Of a DNA stretch of 30,338 nucleotides, positions 15,169 through 23,403 are shown piece after piece. The notes below the pieces were generated by a model. The model ran no database searches. It was not told the origin of the DNA and saw only the letters and a list, made by a program, of their open reading frames with translations. Both the position numbers and the translations under genes were made by a program. The stretch lies in NCBI GenBank assembly GCA_934591635.1, contig CAKTPI010000014.1:1-30338 (forward strand), given 5' to 3'. The DNA is from an uncultured Oscillospiraceae bacterium. Its GTDB lineage: Bacteria; Bacillota; Clostridia; Oscillospirales; Oscillospiraceae. The stretch's first letter is position 1. Every line of letters begins with the position of its first letter.

Positions 15169-16542
15169 TTATGCAAGTTCCGGACCGGCGGGCTTCTTTT
15201 TGCCCCAGTGGATCACATAATAGATGATCTCCAATGCGCAGCAGGTCATCCAGCCCAAGGGATAGCCAAAGCCAACCACAGTAGGGGTGTTGGCAATATA
15301 GTGGGTCATCACAAACAGATAGGTCTGCCGCAGCACCACAAAGGACAGCAGCATAATGACCATAGGTGCAGTGGACTCGCCCCTGCCCCGCATGGCACCG
15401 GCCAGCACATGATTGACACAGTTGAAGAGCAGGAACACACAATTGGTGCGGATAAACAATACGCCGAACCGGATTACCTCTTCATCCGTCGTAAACAGCG
15501 CCACTGCCGGGGCGGCAAACAGCTCGATCACCAGGATAATCACACCGGTCACCGCCAAGCACAGTGCAACCGAAAGAAATGCCCCCCTGTTGGCACGCTC
15601 CTCCTGGTCTGCGCCAATGTTCTGGCTGACAAATGTCGTAGAAGCAATCGCAAGGCTCTGCATGGGTAGCTCCACGAATTGATTCAGCTTATTATAGGTG
15701 GCCCAACCGGCCATACACTGAGACTGGAATGCATTGATGTAGGACTGAACAAAGACATTGGAAACAGCTGTGACAATGCTTTGAATTCCTGCCGGGAGGC
15801 CAACTGCCACAATTTCACCCACCACCTTGGAATTGAGATGCAAGTCCCGCCAATCCATACGGTAGACATCCTTCGTAAAGGTGAGCAGCGCCAGAGTCAG
15901 TCCCGCCGAGATAAACTGGGAAATAATGGTGGCATAGGCAACACCGGCAATGCCCATTTTCATCGTCAGGACAAAGAAAAGATCCAGCACAATGTTCATA
16001 AGGCTGGTGAGGATCAGAAAATACAAGGGCCGGGTAGTATCCCCCACGGCACGGAGAATGCCGCTGCACATATTGTAAATCACCAGCCCGGAAAAACCTG
16101 CCATGTAAACCCGCAAGTACACCGCCGCCTGGTCAAATACATCGTCCGGCGTCGCCATCAGGCGAAGCATCGGGTCAACTCCTACGAGTCCCATCACCGT
16201 AAACACCACCGACAGGATGAAGGTTGCTGTCATGGTTGTCTGAATTGCGGTATGCAGCTTCTGCCGGTCCCCTGCGCCATAGCGCCGGGCAATGACCACT
16301 GTAGCGCCAGTGGAAAAGCCACCGAAGAAGAACACCATGATATTCACAATCATCGTGGTGGAACCCACCGCTGCCAAAGCCTGCGTGCCCACAAAATTAC
16401 CAACCACCACGGAGTCCACCGTGTTATAGAGCATTTGGAAGACATTGCCCAGCATCAGCGGCATGGAAAACGTAATCAGCTGCATGAGAATGGAGCCTTT
16501 TGTCATATCCCGTGCCGTGCTGCTGCTATGATGAAAATGCAT
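15169..16542 (-). CDS. MATE-family multidrug exporter
   Basis: This 457-residue protein has 12 predicted helices in two MatE halves. Typical stretches are PLMLGNVFQMLYNTVDSVVVG in helix 1-2, GILRAVGDTTRPL between helices 5 and 6, and VFVQSYINAFQ at the start of the second half. It should export cationic compounds using a sodium or proton gradient; the substrate is unknown. The start at 16542 has AAGGGTAG upstream and gives a histidine-rich N-terminus (HFHHSSS); M13 is a possible alternative. It has its own promoter, placed after the argF terminator. Confidence 0.93.
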   Translation of the reverse strand: MHFHHSSSTARDMTKGSILMQLITFSMPLMLGNVFQMLYNTVDSVVVGNFVGTQALAAVGSTTMIVNIMVFFFGGFSTGATVVIARRYGAGDRQKLHTAIQTTMTATFILSVVFTVMGLVGVDPMLRLMATPDDVFDQAAVYLRVYMAGFSGLVIYNMCSGILRAVGDTTRPLYFLILTSLMNIVLDLFFVLTMKMGIAGVAYATIISQFISAGLTLALLTFTKDVYRMDWRDLHLNSKVVGEIVAVGLPAGIQSIVTAVSNVFVQSYINAFQSQCMAGWATYNKLNQFVELPMQSLAIASTTFVSQNIGADQEERANRGAFLSVALCLAVTGVIILVIELFAAPAVALFTTDEEVIRFGVLFIRTNCVFLLFNCVNHVLAGAMRGRGESTAPMVIMLLSFVVLRQTYLFVMTHYIANTPTVVGFGYPLGWMTCCALEIIYYVIHWGKKKPAGPELA

Positions 16543-16572
16543 GAAAAATCTACCCTTTGTCTTTTTTCTTCT

Positions 16573-16600
16573 ATTATAACAGTCATTTTACGCAAGTCAA
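16573..16600 (-). promoter_or_regulatory. Promoter of the MATE gene
   Basis: On the minus strand TTGACT (16600-16595), a 16-bp spacer and TATAAT (16578-16573). Confidence 0.75.
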
Positions 16601-16608
16601 CAAAGGAA

Positions 16609-16646
16609 GCACAGGGCCATCCGCAAAAAAACGGATGACCCTGTGC
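16609..16646 (-). terminator. Terminator of the arginine operon
   Basis: A 15-nt arm pair (16609-16623 with 16632-16646, one mismatch) lies 10 nt after argF, with an A/T-rich loop. The MATE promoter begins just downstream. Confidence 0.85.
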
Positions 16647-16656
16647 GATTTTTCTG

Positions 16657-17652
16657 TTAAAAATTCCCCAAAGTTGCCGCCATAACGGCTTTGATGGTGT
16701 GCATTCTGTTCTCCGCCTCATCAAAGACGATGGACTGCGAACCCTCGAATACGTCGTCTGTGACTTCCATACAGGAGATGCCGAATTTCTGCTGAATCTG
16801 CTTTCCAATCACGGTGCCCAAATCGTGGAACGCTGGCAGGCAATGCATAAACCGGCACTGCTGCCCCGCATTGGCCATCAACTCCGCCGTCACCCGGTAA
16901 GGAGTCAAATCCGCAATCCGTTCTGCCCATACACCGTCCGGTTCCCCCATGGACACCCACACATCGGTGTAAACGACATCCGCATCTTTTGTCGCCTCCA
17001 TGGGATCAGAGAGGAACTCCAGCACCGCACCGGTTTCGGCGGCAATTGTCTGGCACTGGGCAACCAGTGCCTGATTTGGAAAATACTTTTCCGGTGCACA
17101 GGCAACAAAATGCATGCCCATTTTGGCACAGCCTACCATCAGAGAATTCCCCATATTATAGCGGGCATCCCCCATATATACCAGCTTTTTCCCCCGGAGG
17201 CCGCCGAAATGCTCCCGAATGGTGAGAAAATCCGCCAGAATTTGCGTAGGATGGAATTCATTGGTCAGGCCATTCCACACCGGGACACCAGCATATTTTG
17301 CAAGGCTCTCCACAATCTCCTGTCCATAGCCCCGATACTCGATGCCGTCGTACATCCGGCCTAACACCCGGGCCGTATCGGCAATGCTCTCTTTCTTGCC
17401 GATCTGAGAGGCGGAGGGATCCAGGAAGGTGCAGTGCATGCCCAGGTCATAAGCCGCCACCTCAAAGGCGCAGCGGGTGCGGGTGGAAGTCTTTTCAAAA
17501 ATCAGTGCGGCGTTTTTTCCCTTGCAGTATTCATGGGGAACGCCCTGCTTTTTCTTTTCCTTTAAGTCCGCTGCCAAATCCAGCAGACCAGTTATCTGAG
17601 CGGGGGTAAAATCCAGCAGTTTGAGGAAGCTTTGTCCTTTGATGTTTTCCAT
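16657..17652 (-). CDS. argF: Ornithine carbamoyltransferase
   Basis: This 331-residue cytoplasmic enzyme makes citrulline from ornithine and carbamoyl phosphate. It has the carbamoyl-phosphate site STRTR (56-60), HPTQ after [12 protein letters not shown], an ornithine-binding SMGEP loop and the [10 protein letters not shown] motif with the catalytic cysteine. The length fits the family. AAGGAG lies 11 nt before the ATG, and it follows the permease gene by 15 nt as the last gene of the operon. Biosynthetic ArgF is preferred over catabolic ArcB because argG and argH are in the same transcript and arcA/arcC are absent. Confidence 0.97.
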   Translation of the reverse strand: MENIKGQSFLKLLDFTPAQITGLLDLAADLKEKKKQGVPHEYCKGKNAALIFEKTSTRTRCAFEVAAYDLGMHCTFLDPSASQIGKKESIADTARVLGRMYDGIEYRGYGQEIVESLAKYAGVPVWNGLTNEFHPTQILADFLTIREHFGGLRGKKLVYMGDARYNMGNSLMVGCAKMGMHFVACAPEKYFPNQALVAQCQTIAAETGAVLEFLSDPMEATKDADVVYTDVWVSMGEPDGVWAERIADLTPYRVTAELMANAGQQCRFMHCLPAFHDLGTVIGKQIQQKFGISCMEVTDDVFEGSQSIVFDEAENRMHTIKAVMAATLGNF

Positions 17653-17667
17653 AGGGGAATGATCTCC

Positions 17668-18390
17668 TTATTTTGAATTGATTTTGGCAGCCATGCGGTT
17701 TTCAAAACGCTTGAGAATTCTGGACAGCCCTACCACCAGGATCAGGTAGGTCACCGCCACAGTCAGCAGAGGATTGACTGCATCATAGGTATTGTTCCGC
17801 ACCAGATTACCTGCCCGGGTCAGGTCTACCACCGCCACATAACCAGCAACGGAGGTCTCTTTCAGCAGGGCAATCAGCTCATTGCCAATGGCGGGCAAAA
17901 TATAGCGAATTGCCTGGGGCAGGATGACCTTACGCATGGTTTGCAGCCGGGAAAGGCCCAGGCTGCGGGAGGCCTCCGCCTGACCGGCGTCCACAGAATT
18001 GATACCGCCGCGCACCAGTTCCGCCATGTAGGCACCGGAATTGATGCCAAAAGTCAAAATTGCAACCATGATGCCGTTTGCCGAAGTCAGGATGATGAAA
18101 TAGAACACCAGAAGCAGCACCACCACCGGAACGCCGCGAATCACCGTCACGTACAGATCACACAGGGCAGCCAGCGGCTTCCAGGCAGTTTCTTCCTCCG
18201 CAAAGTACTTGACCACCGCAATCAGCGTGCCGATCACCACGCCGATCAGCAGTGCGCCCAGGGTAATGATGACGGTGTTCTTCAACCCGTCCAGCATCGT
18301 GGTGTAATAATTGGTCACAATAAAGGTTTCGTAGAGCTTATCCAGCCAAGCGGCAAATGCCGCGCACAGCTGCGACAACCATGTATTCAT
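17668..18390 (-). CDS. Polar amino-acid ABC transporter permease
   Basis: This 240-residue membrane subunit belongs to the His/Glu/Gln/Arg/opine family. The EAA loop, which contacts the ATPase, is visible as EASRSLGLSRLQTMRKVILPQAIR. There are about five helices, the first being VIITLGALLIGVVIGTLI. I chose the ATG at 18390 because GAGGTG lies 8 nt upstream; a GTG three codons earlier is possible. It lies between the binding-protein gene (hairpins between them) and argF. No ATPase gene is present, so it must use one encoded elsewhere. Confidence 0.93.
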   Translation of the reverse strand: MNTWLSQLCAAFAAWLDKLYETFIVTNYYTTMLDGLKNTVIITLGALLIGVVIGTLIAVVKYFAEEETAWKPLAALCDLYVTVIRGVPVVVLLLVFYFIILTSANGIMVAILTFGINSGAYMAELVRGGINSVDAGQAEASRSLGLSRLQTMRKVILPQAIRYILPAIGNELIALLKETSVAGYVAVVDLTRAGNLVRNNTYDAVNPLLTVAVTYLILVVGLSRILKRFENRMAAKINSK

Positions 18391-18420
18391 TAGAAACACC
18401 TCAGTTTCTGATTTTTGATG

Positions 18421-18508
18421 CAGGGTACGGGCCTATCGCCATTTCCGGCCATAGGCCCCTGCCCTGCAAAAGAGGCAAGGCGGGGGTGTCCGTTTTGCGG
18501 ACACCCCC
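18421..18508 (-). other. Two hairpins between binding-protein and permease genes
   Basis: GGGCCTAT/ATAGGCCC (18429-18458, with an outer CAGGG/CCCTG) and GGGGGTGTCCG/CGGACACCCCC (18482-18508). Neither has a T-run, so they may protect the upstream mRNA or attenuate rather than end transcription. This would give more binding protein than permease. Confidence 0.6.
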
Positions 18509-18518
18509 ATCCGAAAAA

Positions 18519-19313
18519 TCATGCATTCTTAGGGGAGGTGAAGGGTGCGTCATATTTCTCGAAGATGGCCGCAACGGTACCGTCCTCCAGGAGTTTGGCA
18601 AGAATCTCATTGACCTTCTGTACCGTATCCTCACTGCCGAAGGCCATCGCCAGTGCATAAGGCTCTGTGGTCATGGGCTCGGAGAGCACCACGAGCTTGG
18701 TGTCATTCTCAGCGTTGTAGGCCTTTACCATGTCAGCCGCCGTCAGGTCATCAATAACCCAGGCAGCAACCTTACCCTGCACCAGCGCAGACTCAGCATC
18801 GTTATTGGCCTGGAAGGACGAGACCTGGTAACCGTTTTCATTGCAGAAGCTCTCGGCCGTGGTGCCGGTCTGGACGGAAACGGCTTTCCCATCCAGGTCT
18901 GCTTTACAGGTAATCGGGCTGCCCTCCACCACTACGATGGCCTGGGCCGCCAAGCAGTAGGGATCCGTAAAGAGCACGTTCTTCTGCCGCTTCTCCGTAA
19001 TAGAAATGCCGGACACACCCATATCAAACTTACCGGCCTGAACACCGGGCAGAACAGCGTCAAAATCCATCTGCCGGATGTCGAGCGTGACGCCCAGCTC
19101 CTTACAAATCAGCTCCAGCAGGTCAATCTCAATGCCCTCCACCTTGCCATCGCCGTTCAGCGACTCAAAGGGCGGGAAGTCTGGGCTGGTAGCAATGGTC
19201 AGCTTTCCGGCCTTCTGAATTTTGGAAAGAGGCGCACCCTTGGTACTGCCGCAGGCAGTCAGGACAGCCATCAGCAGAAGCAGTGAGAGGATAACTGCAA
19301 TTGTCTTTTTCAT
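18519..19313 (-). CDS. Polar amino-acid ABC transporter substrate-binding lipoprotein
   Basis: This 264-residue protein has a lipoprotein signal with LTAC (lipidated C21). A family 3 solute-binding domain follows: GKLTIATSPDFPPFE, then GIEIDLLELICKELG, FDAVLPGVQAGKFDMGVSGISITEKR and the FTDPY segment. It should bind a polar amino acid outside the cell. The ATG overlaps the argH stop (ATGA), with AAGGAG inside argH. Being translationally coupled to argH suggests arginine, ornithine or citrulline as the ligand; this is inference. Confidence 0.93.
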   Translation of the reverse strand: MKKTIAVILSLLLLMAVLTACGSTKGAPLSKIQKAGKLTIATSPDFPPFESLNGDGKVEGIEIDLLELICKELGVTLDIRQMDFDAVLPGVQAGKFDMGVSGISITEKRQKNVLFTDPYCLAAQAIVVVEGSPITCKADLDGKAVSVQTGTTAESFCNENGYQVSSFQANNDAESALVQGKVAAWVIDDLTAADMVKAYNAENDTKLVVLSEPMTTEPYALAMAFGSEDTVQKVNEILAKLLEDGTVAAIFEKYDAPFTSPKNA

Positions 19314-20707
19314 TGTTCATTCTCCTTTTTCATGGTTGAAAGTTGGCTGCGTACAAATGCAATCTGCTGCCGAACGGAAGCCACGCTGGTTCCGCCCAGG
19401 CTGATTCGCTTTCTGACGCACGCCGTAAGGTCTACCGCCTCGTAAACATCGGAGCCGATTACCCCTGTGTGCGCCTGATAATCCTCCAATGGATAGGTTT
19501 CCAGCACCAGATTTCTGCCAATACAATCGGCAACAATCTGCCCGGAGATTTTATAGGCCGTCCGGAAGGGCATTCCCTTGCGAACCAGATAGTCTGCCAA
19601 ATCCGTCGCATTAATAAATCCCTTTTGAGCGGCGGTTTTCATATTTTCCGTCAGAGCCTTCATCCCGGCAATCATTTCCGCAAACACCTTCAGGCACATC
19701 TTCACCGTGTCGCAGGCATCAAAGACTGCCTCTTTATCCTCCTGCATATCCTTGTTGTAAGCAAGCGGGATTCCCTTCATTACCGTCAGCAGGGCCATCA
19801 GGTCACCGTAGACCCGGCCGGTTTTTCCCCGGCACAGCTCTGCCATGTCCGGATTCTTCTTCTGGGGCATAATGGAGGAGCCGGTGGTGAAGCTGTCGGA
19901 TAGCTCCACAAACTTGAACTCCCAACTGCACCAGAGGATCACTTCCTCCGAAAAGCGGGACAGGTGCATCATCAGCATCGCCAATGCACTCAAAAGCTCA
20001 ATGGCAAAGTCCCGGTCGGAAACGCCGTCGATGCTGTTCATACAGACACTGTCAAAACCCAACTCCCGCGCTTCAAAAACCCGATCCGTGTCGTAGGTGG
20101 TACCGGCCAGTGCGCAGCTGCCAATGGGGGAAACATTCATCCGTTTGCGGCAATCGGCAAGCCGCCCCGAATCCCGCAGAAGCATCATGGCATAGGCCAT
20201 CAGGTGATGCCCGAAGGTGACCGGCTGCGCTCGCTGCAGGTGGGTATAGCCGGGCATGATGGCATTGGTATAGATTTCCGCCTTGTCGGTCACCGTTTCT
20301 GCCAGCGCACCGACCAAGCCTGCAATTTCATCCACTTCATCCCGCAGGTACATCCGAAGATCCAGCGCCACCTGGTCGTTCCGGCTGCGGGCGGTGTGGA
20401 GCTTTTTGCCGGTGTCACCAATCCGAGCGGTGAGCACCTGCTCCACAAACATATGGATATCCTCACACCCCATGTCAAATGGCAGCTTGCCGGACTCCAA
20501 ATCCTCCAGGATTTGGGAGAGCGCCTCAATCAGCTGCTCTGCCTCGGCCTGGGTGATGATTCCCTTGGCCCCCAACATAGCAGCGTGAGCCATGCTGCCG
20601 GTGATATCCTGGCGAAACATGCGGCTGTCGAAATGAATGGAAGAATTAAAATCATCTGCCAGCTTGCTGGTCACGCCGTCCGTCCGTCCGGCCCACATCT
20701 TTGCCAT
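19310..20707 (-). CDS. argH: Argininosuccinate lyase
   Basis: This 465-residue enzyme splits argininosuccinate into arginine and fumarate. Motifs are TARSRNDQ (105-112), PGYTHLQRAQP with the active-site H156, and the superfamily signature GSSIMPQKKNPD (276-287). The length is normal. The start at 20707 (MAKMWAGRTDG) is preceded by AAAGGAA; a longer frame to 20899 overlaps argG and adds 64 unconserved residues, so it was rejected. The gap to argG is 53 nt. Confidence 0.97.
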   Translation of the reverse strand: MAKMWAGRTDGVTSKLADDFNSSIHFDSRMFRQDITGSMAHAAMLGAKGIITQAEAEQLIEALSQILEDLESGKLPFDMGCEDIHMFVEQVLTARIGDTGKKLHTARSRNDQVALDLRMYLRDEVDEIAGLVGALAETVTDKAEIYTNAIMPGYTHLQRAQPVTFGHHLMAYAMMLLRDSGRLADCRKRMNVSPIGSCALAGTTYDTDRVFEARELGFDSVCMNSIDGVSDRDFAIELLSALAMLMMHLSRFSEEVILWCSWEFKFVELSDSFTTGSSIMPQKKNPDMAELCRGKTGRVYGDLMALLTVMKGIPLAYNKDMQEDKEAVFDACDTVKMCLKVFAEMIAGMKALTENMKTAAQKGFINATDLADYLVRKGMPFRTAYKISGQIVADCIGRNLVLETYPLEDYQAHTGVIGSDVYEAVDLTACVRKRISLGGTSVASVRQQIAFVRSQLSTMKKENEQ

Positions 20708-20760
20708 GAAATCCGTTCCTTTCCTATATGGTGCCTTTTTGTCTGCGCCGAAGCAGAGGC

Positions 20761-21978
20761 TTACTTCTTGCCATCCACCATGGCCTGAACCTTGATGGGC
20801 AGGCCAAAGAGGTTGATAAAGCCCTCGGCATCCTTCTGGTTGTAGTCGCTCTCGCCAAAGGTCGCGATCTCCTCCGAGTACAGGGAGTTGGGACTCCATA
20901 CACCAGCGTTGATCATATTGCCCTTATAGAGCTTGAGCTTGACGGTGCCGGTGACCTTCTCCTGGGTCTTATCCACAAAGGCGGACAACGCCTCCCGCAA
21001 GGGGGTAAACCACTGGCCGTTATACACCAGTTCCGCAAAGGTAATGGCGATCTTCTGCTTTTCGTGCATGGTCATTTTATCCAGGCACAGGGTCTCCAGC
21101 ACGGAGTGGGCCTTGTAGAGGATGGTGCCGCCTGGGGTCTCATACACACCACGGCACTTCATGCCAACCAGCCGGTTCTCTACGATGTCCAGCAGGCCGA
21201 TGCCGTTCTTGCCGCCAAGCTCATTGAGCTTCAGGATTACGCCCTTGGGCGTCAGCTTTTCGCCGTCCACCGCAACGGGGATGCCCTGCTCGAAATCAAT
21301 GGTCACATAAGTGGGAACATCCGGAGCATCAATAGGGCTGACCCCCATTTCCAGGAAACCGGGTTTCTCGTACTGAGGTTCATTGCCGGTATCCTCCAGA
21401 TCCAAGCCCTCATGGCTCAGGTGCCACAGGTTCTTATCCTTGGAGTAGTTGGTCTCCCGGTTGATTCTCAGAGGAATGTGGTGCGCTTCGGCATACTCAA
21501 TCTCTTCCTCCCGGGATTTGATGTTCCACTCCCGCCAGGGGGCAATGATGGGCATATTGGGGGCAAAGTGCTTGATGGCCAGCTCGAAGCGAACCTGGTC
21601 GTTCCCCTTGCCGGTGCAGCCGTGGCAGATGGCATCCGCCCCTTCCTTCAATGCAATATCCACCAAGCCTTTTGCGATGCAGGGGCGGGCATGGCTGGTA
21701 CCCAGCAGGTATTCCTCGTAAACAGCGCCTGCCTTCAGGCAGGGCACAATGTAATCAGCGGCATACTCCTCTGTCAAATCCAGAACATACAGCTTGGAGG
21801 CACCGGTCTTGAGGGCCTTCTCTTCCAGTCCCTCCAGCTCGTCCGCCTGACCCACATTGCCGGAGACAGCAATGACCTCGCAGTTATTGTAATTCTCCTT
21901 CAGCCAGGGAATGATGATGGAAGTATCCAGGCCGCCGGAATAGGCAAGCACGACTTTTTTGATGTTATCCTTGTTCAT
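20761..21978 (-). CDS. argG: Argininosuccinate synthase
   Basis: This 405-residue enzyme condenses citrulline with aspartate using ATP. The N-type PP-loop AYSGGLDTS (12-20) is near the start, and conserved blocks include [34 protein letters not shown] and [13 protein letters not shown]. The start at 21978 has GGAGG 8 nt upstream; the frame continues to 22125 but that part holds the promoter and ARG box. First gene of the arginine operon. Confidence 0.97.
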   Translation of the reverse strand: MNKDNIKKVVLAYSGGLDTSIIIPWLKENYNNCEVIAVSGNVGQADELEGLEEKALKTGASKLYVLDLTEEYAADYIVPCLKAGAVYEEYLLGTSHARPCIAKGLVDIALKEGADAICHGCTGKGNDQVRFELAIKHFAPNMPIIAPWREWNIKSREEEIEYAEAHHIPLRINRETNYSKDKNLWHLSHEGLDLEDTGNEPQYEKPGFLEMGVSPIDAPDVPTYVTIDFEQGIPVAVDGEKLTPKGVILKLNELGGKNGIGLLDIVENRLVGMKCRGVYETPGGTILYKAHSVLETLCLDKMTMHEKQKIAITFAELVYNGQWFTPLREALSAFVDKTQEKVTGTVKLKLYKGNMINAGVWSPNSLYSEEIATFGESDYNQKDAEGFINLFGLPIKVQAMVDGKK

Positions 21979-21994
21979 ATTTATTCCTCCAAAG

Positions 21995-22007
21995 TGAATA
22001 ATATTCA
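21995..22007 (-). promoter_or_regulatory. ARG-box-like operator
   Basis: A 13-bp near-palindrome, TGAATATTATTCA on the minus strand, matches the ArgR/AhrC half-sites TGAAT and ATTCA. It lies about 5-17 bp after the predicted transcription start, where bound repressor would block argG transcription. The spacing is one base shorter than the E. coli consensus. Confidence 0.7.
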
Positions 22008-22018
22008 TCGATGCAGGA

Positions 22019-22047
22019 ATCATACTCCCAAATCCAAAAAATGTCAA
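22019..22047 (-). promoter_or_regulatory. Promoter of the argGH-transporter-argF operon
   Basis: On the minus strand TTGACA (22047-22042), 17 bp and TATGAT (22024-22019): 11 of 12 consensus bases. Confidence 0.88.
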
Positions 22048-22291
22048 TGCCCAATTTGTTTGCGTCCATTCTTTATGCAATATTTTGTTATTTAAGTCAA
22101 ATTGTAAACTCCTCAAAGCGTACATTTGTGCAGTACGCCGGTTTATCTTTTCATGTTATATTCTTCGCTTTCTGTTTGTGTGAATATTTATACGTATATT
22201 ATGCATGTTCTCATTGCTTGTCACACCAGCTCTCAGCCAAGGCCAAAAAGGGAAATCAAGCCCCACGCAACCGTTACGCAATACCATAGCC
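22048..22291. other. Gene-free AT-rich region upstream of argG
   Basis: No gene is seen. On the minus strand TTGACT followed 17 bp later by CATAAA (about 22064-22092) could be a second, weaker promoter. GCGTAC/GTACGC form a small hairpin at about 22118-22138. ATAAATATTCAC near 22185-22200 resembles one ARG half-site, so a second distant ArgR site is possible. Confidence 0.35.
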
Positions 22292-22297
22292 AAAAAA

Positions 22298-22333
22298 GGC
22301 GCCGCATCCGTTCTTTCTGAACAATGCGGCGCC
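22298..22333 (-). terminator. Terminator of ogt
   Basis: GGCGCCGCAT (22298-22307) pairs with ATGCGGCGCC (22324-22333). On the minus strand six T follow (22297-22292). Confidence 0.88.
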
Positions 22334-22357
22334 CTCCTCGAGGCTGTATCCTGGATT

Positions 22358-22906
22358 TTACTTGATTTTGGGGCTTTGTGCTGTTTCTTTCTTCGTTACA
22401 AAAAATCCGGCCATATCAGCATGCTCTAATTTCAACAGCTTTATCTTTTTATCAATCCCCCCGGCATATCCGGTCAGGCTGCCGTTCGTGCCAACCACGC
22501 GGTGACAAGGAATAATGATCGATATTCCATTACGTCCCACCGCACCGCCCACAGCCTGTGCGGACATTTGAGAAAGCCCCTGCTCTTTTGCAAGCTGACG
22601 CGCAATCTCGCCGTAGGTTATGGTCTGCCCGTATGGAATTTGCAAAAGGATTTCCCAGACTGCATGCCGGAACGCAGAGCCGATTGGATGCAGCGGCGGC
22701 AGAAAATCCGGCTCTTTGCCGGTAAAGTAAATGTCCAGCCAGCGTTCAGCATCCAAGAGAGCGGGTGTGCCCTGCTCAACGCGCTCCACAGGCAGACCGC
22801 GGGCAAAGTATTTTTGCCCGTCAAACCACAGACCGGTTATCCCGATCTCATCCGCAGCCAGCAGGATACCACCCAGTGGGGAATCATAATGCTGAAGAAA
22901 TGTCAT
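22358..22906 (-). CDS. ogt: Methylated-DNA--protein-cysteine methyltransferase
   Basis: This 182-residue suicide enzyme transfers the methyl group from O6-methylguanine to itself. The active-site IPCHRV motif carries C134, preceded by the helix-turn-helix DNA-binding part (PYGQTITYGEIARQLA and GGAVGRNG). The N-terminal ribonuclease-like domain is present. The end extends about 15 residues beyond the usual length. GAGG lies 8 nt before the ATG. No clear promoter was found; the terminator of the upstream DUF1934 gene is only 30 bp away, so a promoter must overlap that region or some read-through occurs. Confidence 0.94.
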   Translation of the reverse strand: MTFLQHYDSPLGGILLAADEIGITGLWFDGQKYFARGLPVERVEQGTPALLDAERWLDIYFTGKEPDFLPPLHPIGSAFRHAVWEILLQIPYGQTITYGEIARQLAKEQGLSQMSAQAVGGAVGRNGISIIIPCHRVVGTNGSLTGYAGGIDKKIKLLKLEHADMAGFFVTKKETAQSPKIK

Positions 22907-22937
22907 AATAGATGCCTCACAAATTTACCGAAAGTCT

Positions 22938-22972
22938 GAAGCGCCGCATTCCTCTCCGGAATACGGCGCTTC
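22938..22972 (-). terminator. Terminator of the murC-ddl-DUF1934 operon
   Basis: A near-perfect 15-nt arm pair (22938-22952 with 22958-22972) with a 5-nt loop lies 8 nt after the DUF1934 stop. Confidence 0.85.
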
Positions 22973-22980
22973 CATGTCTC

Positions 22981-23403
22981 TTACTTTGTCCGGATATCCA
23001 AGTGGTAGTCGATTTCGCCAGCCTCGGTATCCTCGATGACGATGCGGTACACCAGATCAATGCAACCGCCGTCTTCTACAATGTCGTAGAAAAGCCGGGT
23101 GGCCTTGACATTGATCAGCAGGGCCCCGAACTCCATTTTATACAGGGAATCGTGGGCCACGCCCTCCTGAAATACCATGGTGCTGGAGAGCTTACCGGTG
23201 CGGCTGAGGGTCACCTTGCCCGGCTCCACCCGAAAGGTAGTGGTTACGCCAGAAAGGCCGGTCAGTTCACTTTCCTCATAGGTGATATCCCAGCCGCCAT
23301 CCCGGAACTCCATGGTTCCTTCCGTGTCCAGGCGGATGGTCTCCGGCTCCTGCCCGGCGTATGCTTGCTTTCCCTGAATGGAAAGCACTACCGGCGTGCT
23401 CAT
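22981..23403 (-). CDS. DUF1934 (YwiB-like) beta-barrel protein
   Basis: This 140-residue soluble protein has the DUF1934 pattern: an N-terminal strand with LSIQGKQ, the GTMEFRDGGWDITYEESELTGL block, then TTTFRVEPGKVTLSRTG and a C-terminal YRIVIEDTEAGEIDYHLDI strand set. The family folds as a calycin-like barrel and has no established biochemical role. Its ATG overlaps the ddl stop by 4 nt, so it is translated with the peptidoglycan genes. Confidence 0.88.
   Translation of the reverse strand: MSTPVVLSIQGKQAYAGQEPETIRLDTEGTMEFRDGGWDITYEESELTGLSGVTTTFRVEPGKVTLSRTGKLSSTMVFQEGVAHDSLYKMEFGALLINVKATRLFYDIVEDGGCIDLVYRIVIEDTEAGEIDYHLDIRTK

Noticed and set aside
20708..20899. N-terminal extension of argH
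   Set aside because: It would overlap the argG 3' end and adds unconserved residues; the ATG at 20707 has a ribosome binding site and the family's usual start.
20728..22095. 455-codon open frame on the plus strand
   Set aside because: Antisense to argG and its promoter region; no domain and no ribosome binding site.
21979..22291. T-box leader for the arginine operon
   Set aside because: No T-box core sequence or antiterminator/terminator pair between promoter and argG; the predicted leader is only about 35 nt.
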